From Desulfovibrio sp. (GTDB lineage Bacteria > Desulfobacterota > Desulfovibrionia > Desulfovibrionales > Desulfovibrionaceae): DNA of 6,228 bases. The first letter of the stretch is position 1. Each line of letters opens with the position of its first letter. Shown piece by piece: positions 1 through 5,280 of this stretch. The DNA lies in NCBI GenBank assembly GCA_031281815.1, contig JAITEY010000154.1, positions 1 through 6,228 on the forward strand, written 5' to 3'. The notes under the pieces were generated by a model. The model made no database searches. It was not told the origin of the DNA and saw only the letters and a program-made list of their open reading frames with translations. The translations under genes were made by a program, and so were the position numbers.

Positions 1-635
1 TGCCGGACATCAGACGCAACGACCTCGGCACCCCCCTGCTGGACGATATTTTCCTCAAGGCGCAGGAATCGGCGGATACGGAAGTCATCTGCTATGTCAA
101 CGCGGATATCATTCTGTTCGACATTATGCAGGCGATAGCTCAGGCGTTGAATAAGTTTGATGCGTTCCTGCTGGTCGGGCCTCGGCTGGATTATGACGTG
201 ACGACTGAATTGGATTTTTCAAACGCAGAGCAGTCGGCAACGCTCATAAAAGAAGCTCTGGATAACGGTATCATGAATGATCCGTACGCTATGGATTATT
301 TTGCCTTCACCCCCGGCTTATGGGAGAATATTCCGCCTTTTGGCCTGGGCAGAATAGCTTGGGACAGTTGGCTGTTGTACGACAGTCTGCAAGCCGGACG
401 TCCGGTGATCGACTGCACGGGATTTGTCACCGCAATTCATCAGAATCACGGCTATGCGCATATTGCCTCTGGGCTCGGCGCAGCCGGCTGTTATGAACGT
501 CGAGACCCGGAAGCAAAACGCAACCAATTTCTGGCCGACTGCCTTGCCGGCGGTGATGTGTCCCGCGGCAACAGCATTTACCTCGCACCGTTTATGATGC
601 ATAAAACAGGGTATATTACAAGACGTAACGTCTAG
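1..635 (+). CDS. Glycosyltransferase-like protein, C-terminal part (5' end outside window)
   Basis: The reading frame is open from base 3 to the TAG at 633-635 and has no start before 126, so this is the last 210 residues of a gene that begins to the left. It matches the C-terminal domain of the next gene along its whole length, with roughly three quarters of residues identical by eye. Shared motifs include VPDIRRNDLGTPLLDD, a CYVNADIIL segment that resembles the DxD-type nucleotide-sugar/metal site of GT-A enzymes, FLLVGPRLDYDV, MDYFAFTPGLW and VTAIHQNHGYAHI. I recognise this as the bacterial family of GT-A-like proteins usually annotated as glycosyltransferase or hypothetical; the substrate is unknown. 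The conservation of all motifs argues for a functional domain. Compared with its neighbour it has a few extra residues after AKRN and a shorter C-terminus (ITRRNV). Whether it also has the methyltransferase and TPR-like modules cannot be seen. Confidence 0.8.
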   Translation, partial: PDIRRNDLGTPLLDDIFLKAQESADTEVICYVNADIILFDIMQAIAQALNKFDAFLLVGPRLDYDVTTELDFSNAEQSATLIKEALDNGIMNDPYAMDYFAFTPGLWENIPPFGLGRIAWDSWLLYDSLQAGRPVIDCTGFVTAIHQNHGYAHIASGLGAAGCYERRDPEAKRNQFLADCLAGGDVSRGNSIYLAPFMMHKTGYITRRNV

Positions 636-675
636 TAGCGTGTAGCAGTGTCTCAGCAGATTTCTTGTATAGTAC

Positions 676-681
676 ACGGAG
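676..681 (+). promoter_or_regulatory. Ribosome binding site of the 688-2562 gene
   Basis: The sequence ACGGAG ends six bases before the ATG at 688, a normal Shine-Dalgarno distance. It supports 688 as the true start. No convincing -35/-10 pair is visible in the 52-base spacer after the upstream paralogue, so the two genes may be cotranscribed. Confidence 0.6.
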
Positions 682-687
682 TTCAGC

Positions 688-2562
688 ATGCAACCTGATG
701 ATAGTTTTCGTTGTCTGCGGGATTTTCTGACGGCTGCCGAGCGGCGGCTGTACTTCAGGAATCAGACGTCGGCCTCGGTTCAAGCCTTGCACGATCTGGC
801 CCACGCCTTCCGCCCCACGTTGATTGTCGAGCTCGGAACGCATTTCGGTTTGTCCCTGCGCGTCTGGCTCGCGGCCGCGCCTCAGGCGGCCGTCAAAGCG
901 GTCGACCTGAACTTTGACGCACTGCGCCGGTCCGCCGAAATGTTTCCTCTGGATTGGTCGCGAATCGAAACTATTCAGACCGATATTCTCAAGCTTGATT
1001 TCACAACGCTGTGGAAGAATGAAGACCGCGTGCTGCTGTTTGTGGATGCCCATGATACGCCCGAGGCGTCGATTATGGAGCATGTGCTGCGCAAGGCCGT
1101 GCCTCATCTGCCGGAAGGCAGTCTGGTAGCGGTGGATGATGTCTGGTACAGCCCGGAGAATGTGGGCAAAGAGAACGCGCAGGCAATCTTCCGCGCGCGG
1201 GTGTTGCCCGAAATCGACGAATTACAGCTTTTCGACGCCCACTACGCCCCCTATCATGGCGGCGGGACATTCTGGGGATTCCCCGAGGTTGTCCCTCTGC
1301 TCCGCTGCGTCAACCGGCACGGCACCGTGTTGCAGTTTACGTCCGCAGCAAAGCATGTCGCCTTTTACACGGGGCAACTACCTTTGGCCGACGACGAGTT
1401 CGATGAAAAACAGTTTGCGGCCCGTTGCGGCGCGCTGCATTATCAACCGCTGACAGGAACCGGCGGCGGCAGCAGGCTTGCCGGCAAAGTCATACCGGCG
1501 ATTATGAAGCTGTATGTCCAAGGCGAAGCCGACGCCGCTCTGGATATCTTGACGGACCTGCGGGCAAAGGCTCCGGAGAGCACGGGCATAGCGTATGCCG
1601 CGGCTGTCGCGCTGGCCTGTACCGGGGAATTCGCGCATGCCGACAGGGCATTGCAGCTGGAGATGACCGATCCGGCCCCGCATCCGAACGCCGCCCGTTT
1701 ACTCAAAGATATTCGGGAAACGTTTTTCCGCCACCGCGCGCCGGCCGGCCCGCGCCGACCCGGCGTCACATTGTTTGCCGTGCCCAAGGCGTTCCGCGGC
1801 CTGGAAAAGATTATCCAGCGCAACGCCGTCCGCAGTTGGCTCAGGCTTGAGCCGAAGCCGGAAGTCATCCTGATGGGCGATGATTGCGGGACGGCCGAAA
1901 TTTGTGAAGAATTCGGGTTGCGCCATGTGCCGGACATCAGACGCAACGACCTCGGCACCCCCCTGCTGGACGATATTTTCCTCAAGGCCCGGGAATCGGC
2001 GGATACGGAAGTCCTTTGCTATATCAATGCGGATATCATCCTGTTCGACATCATGGAAGCTGCAGCCCGGGCGTTGAAAAAATTCGACACCTTTCTGCTG
2101 GTCGGACAGCGGCTGGATTATGATGTTACGAGTGAACAGGATTTTTCACATCCGGACCATGCGGCGACATTCATGAAGGAAGCGCTGGAAAACGGCATTA
2201 TGCATACGCCGACAGGCATGGATTATTTTGCCTTCACTCCCGGATTGTGGGAGAATATTCCGCCTTTCGCCCTGGGCAGAACAGCTTGGGATACTTGGCT
2301 GTTGCATGACAATCTGCAGGCACGGCGCCCGGTGATCGACTGCTCGGGATTTGTCACCGCAATTCATCAGAATCACGGCTATGCGCATATTGCCTCAGGT
2401 CTCGGCGTCGCCGGCTGTTATGAAGGTCGTGACCCGGAAGCAAAACGCAACAAGCTTCTGGCCGGCGACATCATCTACGGCAACAGTGTCCGCTCCGCAC
2501 GGTTTTTGATGCACAAGACAGGGTATATTACAAGACGCGTAACGTATAATTTGCCGGGATAA
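688..2562 (+). CDS. Fused methyltransferase-like / TPR-like / glycosyltransferase-like protein
   Basis: A 624-residue protein with three visible modules. Residues about 40-220 look like a class I SAM-dependent methyltransferase: VELGTHFGLS (47-56) fits the glycine-rich SAM loop, VDLN (72-75) the acidic strand-2 end, FVDAHD (118-123) and VAVDDVW (147-153) later strands. Residues about 268-325 are an Ala-rich helical pair resembling one or two TPR-like repeats. Residues about 358-610 are the GT-A-like domain shared with the partial gene upstream. It begins TLFAVPKAFRG and contains IIQRNAVRSW, the DxD-like CYINADIIL around D449, and IHQNHGYAHI. No signal peptide or membrane helix is seen, so it is probably cytoplasmic. 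Modification of a surface glycan or of a glycosylated surface protein is a reasonable inference. Acceptor, donor and methyl acceptor are unknown. The start is fixed by a ribosome binding site at 676-681. Confidence 0.85.
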   Translation: MQPDDSFRCLRDFLTAAERRLYFRNQTSASVQALHDLAHAFRPTLIVELGTHFGLSLRVWLAAAPQAAVKAVDLNFDALRRSAEMFPLDWSRIETIQTDILKLDFTTLWKNEDRVLLFVDAHDTPEASIMEHVLRKAVPHLPEGSLVAVDDVWYSPENVGKENAQAIFRARVLPEIDELQLFDAHYAPYHGGGTFWGFPEVVPLLRCVNRHGTVLQFTSAAKHVAFYTGQLPLADDEFDEKQFAARCGALHYQPLTGTGGGSRLAGKVIPAIMKLYVQGEADAALDILTDLRAKAPESTGIAYAAAVALACTGEFAHADRALQLEMTDPAPHPNAARLLKDIRETFFRHRAPAGPRRPGVTLFAVPKAFRGLEKIIQRNAVRSWLRLEPKPEVILMGDDCGTAEICEEFGLRHVPDIRRNDLGTPLLDDIFLKARESADTEVLCYINADIILFDIMEAAARALKKFDTFLLVGQRLDYDVTSEQDFSHPDHAATFMKEALENGIMHTPTGMDYFAFTPGLWENIPPFALGRTAWDTWLLHDNLQARRPVIDCSGFVTAIHQNHGYAHIASGLGVAGCYEGRDPEAKRNKLLAGDIIYGNSVRSARFLMHKTGYITRRVTYNLPG

Positions 2563-2621
2563 AAGTATACTCCGAAGTTGCGCGCTGTAAGAAATACATT
2601 CGGAAAACATCCTTATCTGCA
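2563..2621. other. Short convergent intergenic spacer
   Basis: Fifty-nine bases lie between the stop of the glycosyltransferase-like gene and the stop of the - strand Nudix-like gene. The spacer is more AT-rich than its surroundings. I see no hairpin followed by a T run on either strand, so a factor-independent terminator cannot be claimed here. Confidence 0.5.
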
Positions 2622-3559
2622 TTATTCCAAACCGGCCGCCTTGGGGAAGATAATCCCCAGGCGCGCCGCCAGAAGCAACGGGCGGCTCAGCAATTCCGGC
2701 ATGCTTTCCGCCAGAGCGGCCAGTTCGTCGCGGTCCGCTTCCAGCGTGTCCTCCGGCGTATGCCTTGGGTGCAATCCGGACACAAGCGTCGCGCCGTAAT
2801 ACCGTATATGCGCCCCCCCCGCCGCGTCGCCGTCGACCTCAGCCAGACGGACAAGCCGGCCCCCGGCCGCCCCGGCCCAGGTTTCCAGAAGGCGCATGGC
2901 CGCGCTCTCCCACGCTTCGCCTACCAGCACATGACCCGTGTACACATCCCACGGCAGGGAAACATCCGGGCCTTGCCCGGAGCGTCCCCGCGGGTTACGC
3001 GAGGGGTGTCGCTTCACAGTTGCCGGCGCGGCGTTGCCGTCCGGTCTTTTCTCCCTGTGCAAGACCACTTTTCCGTCGCCGGTGCGCAGGGCCACAGCGC
3101 AAAGGCGCAAGCGCAGCCCGCGGCGCAACGCCTGATCGGGCGGCATGCACAGCAGCAGCCGGCCGGCGGCGTCCGTCACTTCCCCCAACGCGTTTCTTTC
3201 TTCTTCTCCCAGGCCGTCCTCCACGGCGTGAGGAAGAACGGCGTACCCGGCGGCGAAAGCGTCGGGCAACGCGCGCGGCGGCCGGTCGCCGGCCAGGATG
3301 TTCGCCGCCTCCTCCTGAAGCCGGCGCGCGGCCTGCGCTATGCGCGAGCGGTCATCCCGAGCGTCGTTCCGATCATCACCTCGGGGTCGCTCTCCGCGCG
3401 GAACATCAGGTTCGGCGCCGGCCGCAGGTTCCGCACCGGCCGCAGGCCGGCTGCGTCGCAGAGATTTGCCGACTCTTGCGCCTCCCCCGGCATCATCCGC
3501 TCCACCGCGCGATTCGTGAAGCTTGCCGTCCCCGGCATCACGCCGCATGCGCGCATCAT
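2622..3559 (-). CDS. Nudix-fold hydrolase-like protein, apparently frameshifted near 3342
   Basis: Frame B, read leftward from about 3345 to the TAA at 2622-2624, has strong G/C third-position bias. It encodes a Nudix-like segment: RLRLCAVALRTGDGKVVLHRE, then WDVYTGHVLVGE, then AAMRLLETWAG, then RYYGATLV. The box (2871-2936) keeps the G-x5-E start and the R but lacks the E-x-x-E-E glutamates that bind metal, so activity is doubtful. Upstream, frame B has poor third-position bias. A different frame (frame A, ATG at 3559, stop TAG at 3338-3340) is clearly the better coding frame there and ends PEVMIGTTLGMTARA. Removing two bases from the CGCGC at 3342-3346 would join the frames as GMTARIAQAARRL. 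I infer one ancestral gene of roughly 310 codons broken by a CG indel, or a sequencing error. If frame B alone is used, starts at 3578 or 3566 are possible. An insertion at about 2960-3035 contains hairpins. The gene is divergent from rimI. Confidence 0.62.
3338..3559 (-). pseudogene. 5' coding segment of the Nudix-like gene, out of frame with its remainder
   Basis: Seventy-three codons open with ATGATG at 3559 and stop at TAG 3338-3340. Nearly all third positions are G or C, in contrast to the overlapping frame B, where A and T are common at third positions; this is the main reason to believe it. The peptide is ordinary in composition, with RAVERMMPGEAQESANL and NLMFRAESDPEVMIGTTLG. I do not recognise it as a stand-alone family. 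An in-frame TGA at 3572-3574 limits extension upstream. It could instead be a small independent gene overlapping the Nudix-like gene, but frame B offers no ATG or GTG near the junction from which a separate downstream gene would start. Confidence 0.5.
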
Positions 3560-3632
3560 TGTCCATACTGCTCACCATGTCGCAATCCGCAGCCGCTATG
3601 TTGCCTCCCTGAGGGAGAAGTTTCGGGCCGTC

Positions 3633-3637
3633 GAGGA
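3633..3637 (+). promoter_or_regulatory. Ribosome binding site deciding the rimI start
   Basis: GAGGA lies seven bases upstream of the ATG at 3645. The alternative ATG at 3693 has no purine-rich sequence in front of it. This favours the longer rimI product, although the extra 16 residues are not obviously part of the acetyltransferase fold. Confidence 0.5.
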
Positions 3638-3644
3638 ATTTCCG

Positions 3645-4262
3645 ATGCGACCCTGTTTGCAAAAACAACGGCAAGCTACTACACTGCTTCCCATGCCTGC
3701 GCTCGCCGAACACCGCATTGCCGCGCTTGAGGCGCGGGACGCCGATATCGTATCCGCTCTGGAGTCCGCCTGCTTTTCCACAGCCTTCAGCCCGGAACAG
3801 TACCGACGGATTCTGCAGACCCCGCCGAAGGGCAGGGAGGCGCGGTTTCTCGGCCTCGGCCTTTTCGCGCCCGGCCGGGTACTCCCGGCCTATGTGCTTG
3901 TCGGCCTGCACCGCGCGGCGCGTGAGGCGGAAGTGTACAACCTGGCGGTACACGAGAGCTTCAGGCGCCGGGGTTTCGGCACAGCGTTGCTGGCCGGCGC
4001 CCTGCGGGCGCTTGCGGCTCTCGGCATTGAACGCGTCTTTCTGGAAGTAAGGGAAGGAAACCGTCCGGCTCTGGCTCTGTATGCCTCCCAAGGATTTGCA
4101 TCCTGCGGGCGCAGGCGGGGATATTACGCCGACACCGGCGAAGACGCTCTTGTTCTGCATCTGTATACCCCAGACAACCGCATCGGTCAAAAGTACGACC
4201 CTCATGCGGACACTGCGGCTGCTGCGGGATTCCTGCTTGACGCCCGGCAAAGCCGGGCATAG
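3645..4262 (+). CDS. rimI: Ribosomal protein S18-alanine N-acetyltransferase (RimI-type GNAT)
   Basis: RimI transfers acetyl from acetyl-CoA to the N-terminal alanine of ribosomal protein S18; it is a cytoplasmic GNAT enzyme. From the ATG at 3645 the product has 205 residues. The acetyl-CoA loop is RRRGFGTALL (107-116), preceded by the strand EVYNLAVHESF. The segment VFLEVREGN then LALYASQGF places E134 and Y146 twelve residues apart, matching the catalytic Glu and Tyr of E. coli RimI (E103 and Y115). GYYADTGEDALVLHL is the usual family ending. About 32 further residues follow it here, to a TAG at 4260-4262 that sits just after a perfect GC hairpin (4242-4258). The shorter start at 3693 would give 189 residues and cannot be excluded. 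A general GNAT acting on another protein is possible, but the RimI motifs are strong. The gene is divergent from the Nudix-like gene and co-oriented with tpiA. Confidence 0.86.
   Translation: MRPCLQKQRQATTLLPMPALAEHRIAALEARDADIVSALESACFSTAFSPEQYRRILQTPPKGREARFLGLGLFAPGRVLPAYVLVGLHRAAREAEVYNLAVHESFRRRGFGTALLAGALRALAALGIERVFLEVREGNRPALALYASQGFASCGRRRGYYADTGEDALVLHLYTPDNRIGQKYDPHADTAAAAGFLLDARQSRA
4242..4258 (+). repeat. Perfect hairpin at the 3' end of rimI
   Basis: GCCCGGC (4242-4248), loop AAA, GCCGGGC (4252-4258) form a perfect 7-bp stem overlapping the last rimI codons. No T run follows, so it is not a canonical factor-independent terminator. It may be a REP-like palindrome or a 3' transcript-stabilising stem. 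Confidence 0.5.
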
Positions 4263-4275
4263 CATCCCGCCTCTT

Positions 4276-4344
4276 CCCTGAGGGGAAAGGAAACGCCATC
4301 CGGTTTCCACCCTGAGGGGGAGGGGAAACTCCATCCGGCTCCCA
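4276..4344 (+). repeat. Two imperfect 34-base direct repeats between rimI and tpiA
   Basis: Copies begin with CCCTGAGGGG at 4276 and CCCTGAGGGG at 4310, and each continues through GGAAAC/GGAAACT, then CCATCCGG, ending in TCCA/CCCA. The first copy also folds on itself (GGAAAC 4289-4294 with GTTTCC 4303-4308). No coding content is visible on either strand that is better than background. Function is unknown. Confidence 0.6.
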
Positions 4345-4380
4345 TCCGCCGGGACAGACACACCCGGCGGACGGAGCCGG
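4335..4380 (+). repeat. Long hairpin just upstream of tpiA
   Basis: CCGGCTCC (4335-4342) pairs with GGAGCCGG (4373-4380), and TCCGCCGGG (4345-4353) pairs with CCCGGCGGA (4363-4371). The result is a 17-bp stem with a small internal bulge (CA opposite C) and a nine-base loop. No T run follows, so a terminator is unlikely. Its 3' arm contains GGAG (4373-4376), the only Shine-Dalgarno-like sequence before tpiA, so folding would hide it. A role in tpiA translation or mRNA stability is inference. Confidence 0.65.
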
Positions 4381-4398
4381 ACATGGATTGCAAGAAAC

Positions 4399-5163
4399 AT
4401 GAACATGCTCATGGCGGCCAACTGGAAGATGTTCAAGACGCGGCGGGAAGCTGCGGACTGCGCGCGCGGGATTGAAAGCAGGCTTGCCGGGCTGCCGGCC
4501 GACAGGGAGGCGGTTCTTTTTGCCCCGTTCACCGCGCTGGCAGCCTGCGCCGAGGCGCTTGGACCGGGCGCGCGCCTGCGCCTGGGCGGGCAGAACTGTT
4601 ACCCGGCCGCCGAAGGCGCTTTTACCGGAGAAATTTCTCCGGGCATGCTTCTGGACTGCGCCTGTTCCCAAGTGCTCGTCGGCCACTCCGAACGCCGCGC
4701 CCTGCTGGGCGAAAACGACGCATTCATCGGCAAAAAATGCGCCTATGCCCTGAACGTCGGTCTGGCCGTGACGCTTTGCATCGGGGAAACGCTCAAGGAA
4801 CGCGACGGCGGCATGTTGCGCCCTGTGCTGGAGCGCCAACTTGCGGAAGGACTCTCCGGCGTGCCGGACGACATTGCGGCGGAAAGGCTGTGCATCGCCT
4901 ACGAGCCCGTATGGGCCATCGGAACGGGCCGCGTGGCCGGGCCGGCGGAAATTCTCGAAGCCCACGCCCTGATCCGCGCCTTTTTGCGGAAACGCTTCGT
5001 TTCCGGAGGATCCGCAATACGCATCCTTTACGGCGGCAGCGTCAACGCCGGCAACGCCGAAGAAATTATAAGCCTTGACAATGTCGACGGAGTCTTGGTA
5101 GGCGGTGCTTCTTTACAGGCTGAAACTTTTTCGCTCATCGCCCTGGCCGGCCTGGGCGCCTGA
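4399..5163 (+). CDS. tpiA: Triosephosphate isomerase
   Basis: Interconverts dihydroxyacetone phosphate and glyceraldehyde 3-phosphate in glycolysis and gluconeogenesis; a cytoplasmic TIM-barrel enzyme, usually a dimer. The 254-residue product has the usual family length and all active-site elements: AANWKM with N8 and the catalytic K10, VGHSERR with the electrophilic H96, AYEPVWAIGTG with the catalytic base E169, the flexible loop-6 region GTGRVAGPAE (175-184), and phosphate-binding LYGGSV (210-215) and VLVGGASL (232-239). The start at 4399 gives MNMLMAANWKM; ATGs at 4405 and 4411 are also in frame, but 4411 would leave too little before the first strand. No good Shine-Dalgarno sequence stands at a normal distance; GGAG at 4373-4376 is 22 bases away inside a hairpin arm. 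It is co-oriented with rimI before and secG after. The gene looks intact and functional. Confidence 0.97.
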   Translation: MNMLMAANWKMFKTRREAADCARGIESRLAGLPADREAVLFAPFTALAACAEALGPGARLRLGGQNCYPAAEGAFTGEISPGMLLDCACSQVLVGHSERRALLGENDAFIGKKCAYALNVGLAVTLCIGETLKERDGGMLRPVLERQLAEGLSGVPDDIAAERLCIAYEPVWAIGTGRVAGPAEILEAHALIRAFLRKRFVSGGSAIRILYGGSVNAGNAEEIISLDNVDGVLVGGASLQAETFSLIALAGLGA

Positions 5164-5280
5164 ACAGGGTGCCGGATCTTCCGCCTGCCGGAGCCGGCAG
5201 TCGGACGCCGACAGTTGCGGATTGCAATATCGCTCCGCGGAAACACGGACAATACCTGCGGAAGCACGGGAGACAATCTC
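5164..5280 (+). other. tpiA-secG spacer with inverted and direct repeats
   Basis: This 117-base spacer contains the palindrome CTGCCGG-AG-CCGGCAG (5185-5200) and an imperfect direct repeat of about 21 bases: GCGGAAACACGG at 5237 and GCGGAAGCACGG at 5258. No T run follows the palindrome and no clear promoter is visible. Read-through from tpiA to secG is therefore likely. Confidence 0.5.
5268..5272 (+). promoter_or_regulatory. Ribosome binding site indicating a TTG start for secG
   Basis: GGGAG is followed by eight bases and then TTG at 5281. This places the initiator a few residues before the first membrane helix, as expected for SecG. The in-frame ATG at 5215 would add 22 polar residues and has no comparable purine-rich sequence at the right distance. 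Confidence 0.6.

Noticed and set aside
661..680. TATAGT at 668-673 as a -10 promoter element for the 688 gene
   Set aside because: No -35-like hexamer at 16-18 bases upstream, and the implied transcript start would overlap the ribosome binding site.
616..1107. - strand open frame of 163 codons
   Set aside because: It is antisense to the methyltransferase-like domain, which has clear SAM-binding-type motifs on the + strand.
2760..3644. + strand open frame that joins in frame to rimI
   Set aside because: It is the antisense shadow of the Nudix-like gene, Arg/Pro/Ala-rich with no domain. RimI similarity starts only after about 3690, and a ribosome binding site supports 3645.
3579..4532. Upstream extension of the - strand Nudix-like frame to 4532, giving a 636-residue open frame
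   Set aside because: It runs antisense through all of rimI and into tpiA, and the product there is compositionally unlike a protein. The open frame is a by-product of GC-rich codon use on the other strand.
3961..4965. - strand open frame of 334 codons opposite rimI and tpiA
   Set aside because: It is antisense to two well-recognised genes and has no recognisable motif.
5215..5280. ATG at 5215 as the secG start
   Set aside because: It would add 22 polar residues before the first helix and lacks a ribosome binding site; TTG at 5281 has GGGAG at eight bases.
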